Both the position numbers and the translations under genes were made by a program. From assembly GCA_037130755.1 (NCBI GenBank), contig JBAXSI010000008.1, positions 16,999-80,998 on the forward strand: DNA of 64,000 nt. Direction: 5' to 3'. Positions 1-8,081 of this stretch are shown piece by piece. The notes below the pieces were generated by a model. The model worked only from the letters and a program-made list of their open reading frames with translations, had not been told where the DNA came from and did no database searches. The number at the start of each line of letters is the position of its first letter. Position 1 is the stretch's first letter. This stretch comes from UBA10649 sp037130755. GTDB taxonomy: Bacteria > Actinomycetota > Actinomycetes > S36-B12.

Positions 1-146
1 ATGAGCTTGATCATGCCGGGGGAGTAGTCCTCCGTCCACGCCATCCGCGAGGCCAGCTTCTCCTTGGGGCTTGTCAGCTTGGTGATGCCGGCGATGAGCA
101 TCGCGGCGGCCAGCACACCCGCCGCGATCCAGAGTGCGATGTTCAT
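1..146 (-). CDS. DoxX-like membrane protein, N-terminal part (cut by window edge)
   Basis: The first 48 residues begin with a hydrophobic helix (MNIALWIAAGVLAAAM), then a Lys/Thr stretch and a MAWTEDYSPGMIKLI segment. This is the usual opening of DoxX/DoxX_2 small four-helix membrane proteins, often linked to quinone or redox functions. The ATG at 146 has a GGAG five bases upstream. The gene is divergent from the MarR gene at 265, which suggests MarR-type local control. The C-terminal remainder lies outside the window. Confidence 0.7.
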   Translation of the reverse strand, partial: MNIALWIAAGVLAAAMLIAGITKLTSPKEKLASRMAWTEDYSPGMIKL

Positions 147-198
147 CGTTTCTCCGCATGTGGTGAAAGTAGTTGCAGGTTGGATTATTTCGATTTGG

Positions 199-226
199 AC
201 TATATCAGGCTTCGAGCTCGGCGCAA
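199..226 (-). promoter_or_regulatory. Candidate promoter of the DoxX-like gene
   Basis: On the minus strand TTGCGC (226-221), a 16-bp spacer and TATAGT (204-199) resemble a sigma-A promoter. It lies about 50 bp ahead of the DoxX start, inside the DoxX/MarR divergent region (147-264). This is an inference from consensus only. Confidence 0.35.
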
Positions 227-264
227 GTCCCGCGCAGGTGGCCCATGCCGTCTAGCATGACGGC

Positions 265-768
265 ATGGCGGACGACTGCTGGCTGGAGCCAGACGAGTGG
301 CGTCTTTGGCATGGACTGCTGCGGACGTGGTCGCTCATGGAGGCCGAGCTCGACCGACGCCTCCAGCAGGATGTCGGCCTGACCCTCGCCGAGTTCGAAG
401 TCCTCTCCTACCTCGAGACCGGGCCCGAGAAGGGGCTTCGCATGTTCGAGCTCGGTGAGCGGGTGCTCGCCTCCAAGACCCGACTCACGCACATCGTCGA
501 CCGTCTCGAGAGGGGTGGCCTGGTGCGTCGGCGACGCGATCCCGAGGACGCGCGCGGGGTCCTGGTGGTGCTCACCGCCAAGGGCAGGCGAGCGCAGGCG
601 GCTGCAGGTCCCACGTACGTGGAGGCCGTGCGAACCCGCCTCCTCGACCACTTCACCCCAGCTCAGGCCAAGGCCACGTCCACCGCTCTCGACAAGGCAC
701 GGGCATCGCTCGGAGACTGCTCGAAGGTTGCCGATCAGGACCACCTGGTGATCTCCCCGGCCGACTGA
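265..768 (+). CDS. MarR family transcriptional regulator
   Basis: The 167-residue protein has the MarR winged-helix layout: N-terminal dimerisation helices, then LTLAEFEVLSYLE, a recognition helix with SKTRLTHIVDRLERGGLV, and the basic wing RRRDPEDARGVLVVLT. MarR proteins bind palindromic operators as dimers and usually respond to small phenolic or oxidative signals. There is no SD; TAGCAT at 253-258 lies six bases before the ATG, so the mRNA is probably leaderless. It is divergent from the DoxX-like gene, its likeliest target. The ligand is unknown. Confidence 0.88.
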   Translation: MADDCWLEPDEWRLWHGLLRTWSLMEAELDRRLQQDVGLTLAEFEVLSYLETGPEKGLRMFELGERVLASKTRLTHIVDRLERGGLVRRRRDPEDARGVLVVLTAKGRRAQAAAGPTYVEAVRTRLLDHFTPAQAKATSTALDKARASLGDCSKVADQDHLVISPAD

Positions 769-812
769 CCCGATCGGCCGCCAATCCCCGCTTCGCTCAG
801 TAGCGTGCAGGC

Positions 813-2474
813 ATGGATCCGGTTCATGGTGGCGAGCACATCGTCGATGCGGCCGAGGCCGCTGGCGTCTCCACGGTCTTCACGCTCTCAGGAGCGCACA
901 TCTTCCCGGTGTATGACGCTGCCGTGGGCGGCAAGGCCGCCGTCGAGGCCGCCGGAGACCCGCGGGCGGCAGAACGCGACGGCCGTCTGCGTTTGATCGA
1001 CACGCGCCACGAGCAGACAGCAGTGTTCGCGGCCGAAGCGGTCGGCAAGCTGACTCGGACACCGGGCTTTGCTGCCGTGACGGCCGGCCCCGGAGTCACC
1101 AACGCGGTGAGTGCGATCACGAGCGCCTGGTTCAACGGCTCCCCGATGGTCGTGCTCGGGGGCCGTTCCCCGGATTCTCGATGGGGGTCCGGCGCGCTGC
1201 AGGAGCTCGATCAGCCGCCGATCCTGGCCCCGGTGACGAAGGCGGCGTGGACGACGCATGACGTCAACGCCATCCGCGCGGACGGCGACCGGGCCTTCGC
1301 GCTCGCCGCCTCGGCTCATGCCGGGCCGGTCTTCTGGGACATCCCCATCGACGTCATCTTCGCCCCGGCACCGAGGGAGGAGCGCCGCGTCGCGGCGGTC
1401 GACCGTGGCGTTGAACCGGATCCTGACGCCATCGCCAAGGCGCAGCTGCTGCTGGCCGAGTCACGCCACCCGGTGCTCATCCTCGGCAGCGGCGTGTGGA
1501 TGTCCGATGCCGTCGACCAGGCGCGAGCGCTCATCGTCGATCGGAACCTGCCCGTCGTCGCGAACGGCATGGGTCGCGGCGTGATCCCGCCGAAGGATCC
1601 GCACCTGGTGACGCGGGCGCGATCGGCCGCGTTCAAGGGCGCCGACCTCGTGATCGTCGTCGGCACGCCGCTGGACTTCCGCCTGGGATTCGGCGCCTTC
1701 GGGGATCCTCCCGCGAAGGTGATCCACGTCGTGGATGCCGAGTCCGAGCGCTCGAGCGCGGAGGCGGTCGCCTGCACGATCGTCGGCGACCTGCGCCTGA
1801 GTCTTGCCGCCCTTGCCGAGGGCCCGGCCACTGACGACGCCTGGGTCGCGTCATTGCACGACATCGCCTTCGCGGCAGTCGATGCGGACAAGGGCACCCT
1901 CATCAACGACTCCTTGCCGATCCACCCTGCTCGTATCTACGGCGAGCTCATGCCGCGCCTCACGGACGACTCTGTCGTCATCGGCGACGGTGGCGACTTC
2001 GTCTCGTTCGCCGGCAAGTACGTGGAGCCCATGCAGCCCGGGCGCTGGCTGGATCCGGGCCCGTACGGATGCCTGGGAACCGGGCCCGGCTACGCGCTGG
2101 CGGCTGGGATCGTGCATCCGGGTTCGCCGTTGTTCCTGCTGATGGGCGATGGCGCCGCGGGCTTCTCGTTGATGGACGTGGACTCGCTCGTGCGTCATCG
2201 CATCCCGGCCGTGATCATCGTCGGGAACAACGCAGGCTGGGGGCTTGAGAAGCAGCCGATGCGCATGCTTTACGGCTATGACGTGATCGCCGACCTCGCG
2301 CCCACGCGATATGACGAGATCGTCGTCACGCTCGGTGGCGGCGGGGAGACGGTCACGGATCCTGCGCAGATCGGCCCGGCCATCGATCGTGCGATGGCCT
2401 CAGGCATCCCCTATCTGGTGAACGTCATGACCGACCCCGAGGCCGCCTACCCCCGCAACACGCTGGGCATCTAG
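813..2474 (+). CDS. ThDP-dependent enzyme, acetolactate synthase/IlvG-like
   Basis: The 553-residue protein has the three-domain acetolactate synthase fold. The N-terminal pyrimidine-binding domain carries the proton-relay Glu at residue 67 (DTRHEQTA). The C-terminal domain carries the ThDP/Mg motif GDG at 445-447, closed by a downstream NNAGWG. The N-terminus (FTLSGAHIFPVYD) is closest in my memory to mycobacterial IlvG and 2-hydroxyacyl-CoA lyase/oxalyl-CoA decarboxylase relatives, not to catalytic IlvB. No small regulatory subunit is adjacent, so branched-chain biosynthesis is doubtful and the substrate is open. TAGCGT (801-806) sits six bases before the ATG, implying a leaderless mRNA. 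It converges on the thioesterase gene with a 3-bp gap. Confidence 0.8.
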   Translation: MDPVHGGEHIVDAAEAAGVSTVFTLSGAHIFPVYDAAVGGKAAVEAAGDPRAAERDGRLRLIDTRHEQTAVFAAEAVGKLTRTPGFAAVTAGPGVTNAVSAITSAWFNGSPMVVLGGRSPDSRWGSGALQELDQPPILAPVTKAAWTTHDVNAIRADGDRAFALAASAHAGPVFWDIPIDVIFAPAPREERRVAAVDRGVEPDPDAIAKAQLLLAESRHPVLILGSGVWMSDAVDQARALIVDRNLPVVANGMGRGVIPPKDPHLVTRARSAAFKGADLVIVVGTPLDFRLGFGAFGDPPAKVIHVVDAESERSSAEAVACTIVGDLRLSLAALAEGPATDDAWVASLHDIAFAAVDADKGTLINDSLPIHPARIYGELMPRLTDDSVVIGDGGDFVSFAGKYVEPMQPGRWLDPGPYGCLGTGPGYALAAGIVHPGSPLFLLMGDGAAGFSLMDVDSLVRHRIPAVIIVGNNAGWGLEKQPMRMLYGYDVIADLAPTRYDEIVVTLGGGGETVTDPAQIGPAIDRAMASGIPYLVNVMTDPEAAYPRNTLGI

Positions 2475-2477
2475 TCG

Positions 2478-2891
2478 TCACAGCGCGTTGAGGAAGGCCC
2501 CACGCTCGACGATCACCCGTACATGCGTGCCACGGCCGATCTCGACGGTGTTGCCGCCAATGTGGTGAGACGCCTCGACGTCGAACGTGATCTTCGCGCC
2601 GTCCACGTTGGTCGCGCGTGCACGGGCCGTGATCTGCGCGCCGATCGGGGAGGGTGCCAGATGGCGCACGTCGATGCGCGACCCGACGGACGTGAGGCCG
2701 CCGGGCAGGTGATGGGCGAGGGCCGCGCAGGCCGCGGCCTCCATCAGCGCGACCATCGTCGGCGTCGCGAGCACAGGGAGGTCGCCGCTGCCCGCAGCGA
2801 TGGCCGTCATGGAGTCGCTGACCACGTGCGCCACCTCACCGACGGCGCCCTCGATGCCGTGGGCAACCTCAGCGGGCAGGGTGAAGCACAC
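2478..2891 (-). CDS. Hotdog-fold thioesterase, fluoroacetyl-CoA thioesterase (FlK) type
   Basis: This 137-residue protein matches the FlK-like thioesterase family in length and motifs. GSGDLPVLATPTMVALMEAA carries the Thr and Glu, and SVGSRIDVRHLAP carries the His of the Thr-Glu-His catalytic set known for FlK. It likely hydrolyses an acyl-CoA in the cytoplasm; a fluoroacetyl-CoA role is not implied. The start is GTG at 2891, because an in-frame TGA lies two codons upstream and an AAGGAG is placed 11 bases before it. The run of minus-strand genes from FabG (4950) down to here may be one transcription unit. Confidence 0.78.
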   Translation of the reverse strand: MCFTLPAEVAHGIEGAVGEVAHVVSDSMTAIAAGSGDLPVLATPTMVALMEAAACAALAHHLPGGLTSVGSRIDVRHLAPSPIGAQITARARATNVDGAKITFDVEASHHIGGNTVEIGRGTHVRVIVERGAFLNAL

Positions 2892-2914
2892 TTTGGCTCA
2901 TTCTCCTTGATGCC

Positions 2915-3421
2915 TCACGGCTCCGTGGGCTCCACGACGGATGCGTCGCGCTCCCACCCCTCATGCTGGACGGTGATGGACTGGATGGCAACAGCGCTCT
3001 CGCCGGCGTCGAGATCGGAGAGGGCGACGTACTCCGACACCCAGGCGCGATAGACCTTGTAGGCGATCACGAGTTGGCCGGCCTCGTTGAACAGCTCGAT
3101 GGTGAAGTCCTTGCGGAAGTCCTTGAGGGACATCTCGTTTCCGGCGGCGGACCCCAGGCTCCAGACCCTGTTCGCCCAGTGCTCGAACTCAGCGTCATGC
3201 GTGACCCCGCGGCTCAGCGTGATCGGCTCGAAGGATGTGCGCCCAGGTGACTTGCGGACGACGGACGGGTCGCCGCCCTGCCGGTATTCGACGACCTGCG
3301 TGACGCGTCGCAGCGCGCTGACCGTGGTGATGCCCGCGACGTAGCGACCGTCCCACTTCACACGGAACTTGAAGTTCTTGTACGGGTCGTGCCGATGGGC
3401 GTTGACGACGAACTCAGCCAT
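2915..3421 (-). CDS. T4 gp19-like contractile tail tube protein (orphan)
   Basis: The 168-residue product reads DPYKNFKFRVKWDGRYVAG near the N-terminus, RKSPGRTSFEPITLSRGVTHD in the middle (written in two parts it is RKSPGRTSF and EPITLSRGVTHD) and KVYRAWVSEYVALSDLDA near the C-terminus. These are hallmarks of the Phage_T4_gp19 inner-tube family found in phage tails and extracellular contractile injection systems, where it stacks into hexameric rings. Length is normal for the family. The ATG at 3421 has AGGAGA seven bases upstream. It starts 8 bp after the Pr6Pr stop, so the two are probably cotranscribed. No sheath, baseplate, spike or AAA gene is in the window. Confidence 0.85.
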   Translation of the reverse strand: MAEFVVNAHRHDPYKNFKFRVKWDGRYVAGITTVSALRRVTQVVEYRQGGDPSVVRKSPGRTSFEPITLSRGVTHDAEFEHWANRVWSLGSAAGNEMSLKDFRKDFTIELFNEAGQLVIAYKVYRAWVSEYVALSDLDAGESAVAIQSITVQHEGWERDASVVEPTEP

Positions 3422-3429
3422 GACTTCTC

Positions 3430-4179
3430 CTATCCGCGAGCACGTCTTCCGGCGCTCGTGCGCCGGAAGAGGGCGTCCAGTCCCATGAACGCGAACGCCA
3501 GGATGATGGCTACGACGACGATTACCAGGACGAAGACGAGGACTGAGACAAGTCCCTCGGTACCGACGTCGAGGAAGTTGTACGGATAGGCGCCGACCAC
3601 AGCGCCCCGGATGAGCGCAATCGCCGCCCAGGCGAGCGGAAGGATCATCGAGAGCCCGATCACGCGAATGTTGATCAGCCCGCGCGGACCTGCGAGCAAC
3701 CACACCAGGACCGTCACGATCGGCGTGATCACGTGTTCAAGCGCGTTGCTGGCGAAATCCCATCCGGTCTTCGGTCCCGCGGCGAGGAGCAGGTTGTAGA
3801 CCACGCCGGTGATGGCGATCATGAGGAGACTGTCGAGCCGCAAAGCCCGCCAGGTGGCGCCGACCCGGTCGGTCCGAGCGAAGAGGCCCGGCCGCAGCAC
3901 AAGCACAGTGAGGACCACGGCAACGACGATGTTGCTGAGGATCGTGAAGTAGGTCAGCCAGTCGAAGATGCGCTCGACGGGTGAGTCGATTCCGTCGGCA
4001 ACATTGCCCAGGATCGTCGGCTTGGAGGGATCAGCGGTGTCGTTGTAGTAGCCAGTGAAGTTCAGCAGGAAGGACAGGACGACGCTGCACCACGCGATGA
4101 TCGCGTTGAGCCAGAACAGCGGCCGGCCATAGCGCGGAACCATCAACGTGTCGTCGACGGCGATCAGCGGGGTTGCCAT
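3430..4179 (-). CDS. Pr6Pr family integral membrane protein
   Basis: The 249-residue protein has about six hydrophobic segments and the family-typical FDWLTYFTILSNIVVAVVL segment followed by a conserved LEHVITPIVTVLVWL segment. Members of this family are uncharacterised. The gene lies 12 bp after FabG and 8 bp before the tube gene on the same strand, so the three may form one operon. There is no evidence in the sequence for its substrate or partner. Confidence 0.75.
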   Translation of the reverse strand: MATPLIAVDDTLMVPRYGRPLFWLNAIIAWCSVVLSFLLNFTGYYNDTADPSKPTILGNVADGIDSPVERIFDWLTYFTILSNIVVAVVLTVLVLRPGLFARTDRVGATWRALRLDSLLMIAITGVVYNLLLAAGPKTGWDFASNALEHVITPIVTVLVWLLAGPRGLINIRVIGLSMILPLAWAAIALIRGAVVGAYPYNFLDVGTEGLVSVLVFVLVIVVVAIILAFAFMGLDALFRRTSAGRRARG

Positions 4180-4191
4180 GGCTTCGACTCC

Positions 4192-4950
4192 TCAGTCCTT
4201 GGGCCCGCCGGCCACGTAGATCACCTGGCCGGTCACGAAGCCGGCCCCTTCGCTGACGAGGAACGACACGGTGTGGGCGATGTCGTCGGGTTGGCCCACC
4301 CTGCGGACCGGGGTCTCGGCTGCGACTACTGCGCAGAAGTCCTCGAATGACATCCCGATCCGCGCCGCTGTCGCAGCCGTCATGTCGGTTGCGATGAACC
4401 CTGGCGCGATCGCGTTGGCCGTGACGCCGAACGGGCCCAGCTCGAGAGCGAGCGTCTTGGTGAATCCTTGGAGGCCGGCCTTCGCAGCCGAGTAGTTGAC
4501 CTGGCCACGGTTGCCCAGAGCCGAGGTGCTGGACAGGTTGACGATGCGGCCCCACTTCGCCTCGGTCATGTACTTCTGCGCAGCTCGCGTCATGAGGAAC
4601 GCGCCCCGCAGATGCACGTTGATCACGGCATCCCAGTCGTCGTTCGTCATCTTGAACAGCAGGTTGTCGCGAATGATCCCCGCGTTGTTGACGAGCACGG
4701 TCGGCGCACCGAGTTCGGCGGCTACCGTCTGTACCGCAGCCTCGACGCGTTCAGTGTCGGTCACGTCCACTGCTACGCCGATGGCCTGGCCGCCAGCAGC
4801 CGTGATCGCCGCCGCTGCCTCATCGACGGCAGACTGGTCCAGATCCAGCAGCGCGACGGCGAGGCCGTCAGCCGCGAGGCGGCTGGCGACCGCAGCACCG
4901 ATGCCGCGGGCCGCTCCGGTGATGATCGCCACGCGACCGCTGTTCGTCAT
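4192..4950 (-). CDS. fabG: 3-oxoacyl-ACP reductase FabG-type SDR
   Basis: The 252-residue short-chain dehydrogenase has the NADP-binding TGAARGIG near the N-terminus, NNAG in the middle, and the catalytic Ser-Tyr-Lys set in NLSSTSALGNRGQVNYSAAK. It ends with the FabG-like GFVTGQVIYVAGG. It likely reduces a 3-oxoacyl thioester in fatty acid or polyhydroxyalkanoate metabolism. I chose the ATG at 4950 over the GTG at 4956 because GGGAG lies five bases ahead of the ATG and overlaps the GTG. Whether it is the essential FabG or a paralogue cannot be told from context. Confidence 0.82.
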   Translation of the reverse strand: MTNSGRVAIITGAARGIGAAVASRLAADGLAVALLDLDQSAVDEAAAAITAAGGQAIGVAVDVTDTERVEAAVQTVAAELGAPTVLVNNAGIIRDNLLFKMTNDDWDAVINVHLRGAFLMTRAAQKYMTEAKWGRIVNLSSTSALGNRGQVNYSAAKAGLQGFTKTLALELGPFGVTANAIAPGFIATDMTAATAARIGMSFEDFCAVVAAETPVRRVGQPDDIAHTVSFLVSEGAGFVTGQVIYVAGGPKD

Positions 4951-5085
4951 TGTCACTCCCTGGTCGGAATCGGCTTCACCTTACTGATCCTCATTCGCCC
5001 TCATCCGGTGAATCGCAACCGTCCCAACTACGATCGAAGTCCTCCCGAACAGGGCCGGGACCTGCTAGCACTTGTGGAGACTCCA

Positions 5086-5718
5086 GTGTCACCATTGATC
5101 GAGCACGTGGCCTGGTCCAATGCTGAGCAGGAGCGGGCCGGCACTCCCCTCGTGGTCGCGCTGCACGGGCGCGGCGCGGACGAGTCGTCGATGATCGAGC
5201 TCACCCCATACCTGCCCGACTTCGTGACCGTGGCTGCCCCGAGGGCGCCGATCACGCTCGACCAGGGCTACGCCTGGTTCGCCAACCGCGGCATCGGCCG
5301 GCCGATCGAGGATTCGATCAAGGCGACCGGAGCGGCGCTGTTCAGCTGGCTGGACAAAGTTGCTGCCGTCCACAGCCACGTGATCGTGCTGGGCTTCTCT
5401 GGCGGGACGGCCATGGCTGGCGGACTCATCCTTGAACGCCCACACCGATTCGCCGGTGCCGCGCTGCTGTCTGGGACCTTGCCATGGGACGCCGGGTACG
5501 ACACGAGCCTGAACCGACTTGCGGCCCTTCCCGTGCTGTGGAGCATCGACGTCGACGACGCGATGATCCCGCGCGATCTCGTGGAGCGAAGCGAGGAGTG
5601 GCTGCGCGAGAGTTCTGGCGCGAGCCTGCTGGAGTTCTCCTACCCGGGCATCGGCCACAGCATGACCATCGACGAGTTGGCCGACGTGAGCACGTTCATC
5701 GCCGACGTACTGGACTAG
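5086..5718 (+). CDS. Alpha/beta hydrolase, phospholipase/carboxylesterase family
   Basis: The 210-residue protein has the compact PF02230-like fold: oxyanion motif VVALHGRGADE, nucleophile elbow GFSGG, an Asp in SIDVDDAMIP and a terminal His in GIGHSM, giving a complete Ser-Asp-His triad. No signal peptide is visible, so it should act in the cytoplasm on a small ester. The GTG at 5086 is preferred because GGAG lies six bases upstream; another in-frame GTG is at 5074. Its TAG stop overlaps the TAG of the convergent thioredoxin reductase gene in the palindrome CTAG. Confidence 0.75.
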   Translation: MSPLIEHVAWSNAEQERAGTPLVVALHGRGADESSMIELTPYLPDFVTVAAPRAPITLDQGYAWFANRGIGRPIEDSIKATGAALFSWLDKVAAVHSHVIVLGFSGGTAMAGGLILERPHRFAGAALLSGTLPWDAGYDTSLNRLAALPVLWSIDVDDAMIPRDLVERSEEWLRESSGASLLEFSYPGIGHSMTIDELADVSTFIADVLD

Positions 5719-6911
5719 CCGTCCCGCATCTCGTCGAGATGGTGGCGGATCTGCAGGGCTGCTGCAGCACCCTCGCCAACGGCCGAGGCAAGTTGCTTGG
5801 TGGAACCCGCCCGCACGTCTCCGGCGGCGAAGATGCCCGGAGACGAGGTGGCCATCATGCGGTCGGTCACGACGAAGCCGGCCTCGTCGAGGGTGACCAG
5901 CCCGTCGAGCCAGCCTGCGTTGGGCTTGAGGCCGATGAAGACGAAAGCACCGTTTGCTGAATGCTCGATCTCGTTGTCGTCTGGTCCGACCAGGCGTACC
6001 GACGCGAGTTTGCCGTGTTCGTTTGCCGTGAAGGCGGCCACAGTGGTGTGGAGGAGCACGGTCATCTTCGGATGGTTCATCACCTTGTCCTGGAGGATGC
6101 GCGAGCCCTTCAGGGAGGGGCCTCGTTCGATGACCGTCACATGGTCGGCGAACTGGGTCAGGAACAGGCCCTCCTCGAGACCGGAGTTGCCACCTCCGAG
6201 CACGACCAGCTCCGCCGCCCCCTTGTAGAACGGCCCGTCGCACGTGGCACAGAAGTGCACTCCCGCGCCGATGAGGTCGGCCTCGCCGGGGGCATCCGTG
6301 CGGAGATACGTCGAGCCGGTGCCGATGAGCACGGCCCCGGCCACCACCTCCTGGCCGGTCGAGAGGGTCACCTTGGTGCGTCCTTCATGAGGATCCAGGC
6401 CCGTCACCGACACCGCCGCCAGCATCTCCACGCCATACCGCTGCGCCTGCTCGACGAATCTCGAGGCTAGTTCGGCTCCCTTGATCCCGTCCGGGAACCC
6501 AGGATAGTTGTCAAGGCGTTCGGTGATGCCCGCCTGCCCGCCGAGCGCCGAGCGCTCGATGACCAGCGTGCGGAAGTTCTCGCGCGCGGTGTAGATGGCG
6601 GTGGTCAGGCCGGTGGGACCGCCGCCGATGATGACGACGTCATAGGTTGATTGCGCGGCCTCCCGCGTGAGGCCGACCTTCTCAGCAAGTTCCTCGTTGG
6701 TCGGCTCAGTGACGAAACTGCCGTCCGGAAAGACGATGGTGGGGATGATCTGCTTGCCGTCGTTCAGCGCCAGGACGGTCTCGATTGACTCGGGATGCTC
6801 CTCGAGGTCGACGTAGGCAAAGGGGATGCGTTGCTCCCCGAGGAATGCCTTGCTTCGACGGCAGTCAGGGCACCACGTGGCCCCGTAAAGCACGATCCCA
6901 TGTTCTGTCAT
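5715..6911 (-). CDS. Glutaredoxin-thioredoxin reductase fusion
   Basis: Residues 1-80 form a glutaredoxin/mycoredoxin-like domain with CPDC (Cys14, Cys17). From about residue 88 a thioredoxin reductase follows, with the FAD motif IIGGGPTG, the redox pair in CATCDG, the NADPH motif GGGNSG and the C-terminal GDVR FAD motif. The reductase should pass electrons from NADPH to the fused glutaredoxin-like domain, acting in cytoplasmic thiol repair. GGGAG lies seven bases before the ATG. The downstream stop overlaps the convergent esterase stop. The fusion and its partner substrate deserve attention. Confidence 0.85.
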   Translation of the reverse strand: MTEHGIVLYGATWCPDCRRSKAFLGEQRIPFAYVDLEEHPESIETVLALNDGKQIIPTIVFPDGSFVTEPTNEELAEKVGLTREAAQSTYDVVIIGGGPTGLTTAIYTARENFRTLVIERSALGGQAGITERLDNYPGFPDGIKGAELASRFVEQAQRYGVEMLAAVSVTGLDPHEGRTKVTLSTGQEVVAGAVLIGTGSTYLRTDAPGEADLIGAGVHFCATCDGPFYKGAAELVVLGGGNSGLEEGLFLTQFADHVTVIERGPSLKGSRILQDKVMNHPKMTVLLHTTVAAFTANEHGKLASVRLVGPDDNEIEHSANGAFVFIGLKPNAGWLDGLVTLDEAGFVVTDRMMATSSPGIFAAGDVRAGSTKQLASAVGEGAAAALQIRHHLDEMRDG

Positions 6912-7028
6912 GAAGGCTCCCTGTCATCCTGCGGGAATCTGGTACTAGGGCATCATGCCCTCGTCCGCTGCATCGTGCCATCGCGGTTGAGTTCCTTGCG
7001 TTCCCGGCCGTTCACGAAGGAGTCATTC

Positions 7029-8039
7029 ATGCCCAAGACAACCCTTGCCGACGTCGAGCGGATGACGGACGCCCTCTACATCGACGGTCCCTTCACGGGC
7101 GCGAAGTCCAGCAAGTTCTGGATCCTCCTCGTACTGGCCGGGATCATCGCCACGGCCGGCGTCATCGCCGACTCCACGGCAACCGTGATCGGAGCCATGA
7201 TCGTGGCGCCGTTGATGACACCGATCCTCGGGACGGCGCTCGCGGTGGTGCTGGCCGATCACCGTCACATGGTGCGCAGCGTCGCCCTCGTCGCCGGGGG
7301 CGCCCTGATCGTCATCGCGATCGCCTTCCTGCTCGGCGTCATCGACAGCCCTGTCAATGCCTTCCAGGGGAATTCGCAGATCGAAGGGCGTATCAGTCCA
7401 GGGCTGATCGATCTCGTCGCGGCCCTCGCGACCGGAACCGTGGGCGCCTTCGCCCTCGTTCGGTCCGACATCTCCGACACCCTCCCCGGGGTGGCCATCG
7501 CTATCTCGCTGGTGCCGCCGCTCGCCGTCGTGGGGCTCCTGCTCTCCGTGCAGCGCTACTCGGATGCCATGGGAGCACTCCTGCTCTTCGCCACCAACGT
7601 CGCGGCGATCATCGCAACCGGAGCCATCGTCCTTCTGCTCTACCGGATCCGCTCAATTGCCGAAGACAACGGCTACCCGGTCGGGGTGCTACGCGGCCGG
7701 ACCCTCTTCCTGGTCATGGGCCTGGTCGTGATCGTCGCAATTCCGCTGGCGGTGGGCAGCGCCGCCGTGGCGCGCGATCAACTGCTCGAGGCGAAGGTGC
7801 GGCCCATCGCGGTTGCGTGGGCCGCCGTCAATGACTGGACGGTCACCGAGATCGCCGTCAGGGACGGCGTTGTCGCGGTGGCGGCCATCGGTGCACCGCC
7901 CGACGTCAAGCCAGAGGAGTTGCGGAAACTGTTGAACGACAAGGGGATTGCGAACGCAGACCTCGCTGTCGTCCTGGCGACCGGCGGAGGCCGGCTGTGC
8001 CCGGCGGGGTCGGAGATCTGCCACGCGATCGCGCAATGA
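7029..8039 (+). CDS. DUF389 integral membrane protein
   Basis: The 336-residue protein has about six transmembrane helices and the DUF389 core ADSTATVIGAMIVAPLMTPILG (here split as ADSTATVIGAMIVAP and LMTPILG), followed by LVPPLAVVG. A soluble C-terminal tail with two cysteines follows. The family has no firm function. An AAGGAG eight bases before the ATG sets the start. It is divergent from the thioredoxin reductase fusion over a 117-bp gap in which I see nothing else, and it is followed by a strong hairpin terminator. Confidence 0.8.
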   Translation: MPKTTLADVERMTDALYIDGPFTGAKSSKFWILLVLAGIIATAGVIADSTATVIGAMIVAPLMTPILGTALAVVLADHRHMVRSVALVAGGALIVIAIAFLLGVIDSPVNAFQGNSQIEGRISPGLIDLVAALATGTVGAFALVRSDISDTLPGVAIAISLVPPLAVVGLLLSVQRYSDAMGALLLFATNVAAIIATGAIVLLLYRIRSIAEDNGYPVGVLRGRTLFLVMGLVVIVAIPLAVGSAAVARDQLLEAKVRPIAVAWAAVNDWTVTEIAVRDGVVAVAAIGAPPDVKPEELRKLLNDKGIANADLAVVLATGGGRLCPAGSEICHAIAQ

Positions 8040-8040
8040 C

Positions 8041-8070
8041 AAGGGCGCCGGCCTGTTGGCCGACGCCCTT
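8041..8070. terminator. Bidirectional hairpin terminator
   Basis: AAGGGCGCCGGCC (8041-8053) pairs with GGCCGACGCCCTT (8058-8070) with one C-A mismatch and a TGTT loop. It lies between the convergent DUF389 and DUF2202 genes and its A-start/T-end suits termination in both directions. Confidence 0.8.
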
Positions 8071-8081
8071 CGGTGCTCGGC

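Noticed and set aside
2915..4179. Prophage or tailocin island around the tube gene
   Set aside because: No other phage, sheath, lysis or integrase gene and no att-like repeats; neighbours are housekeeping genes.
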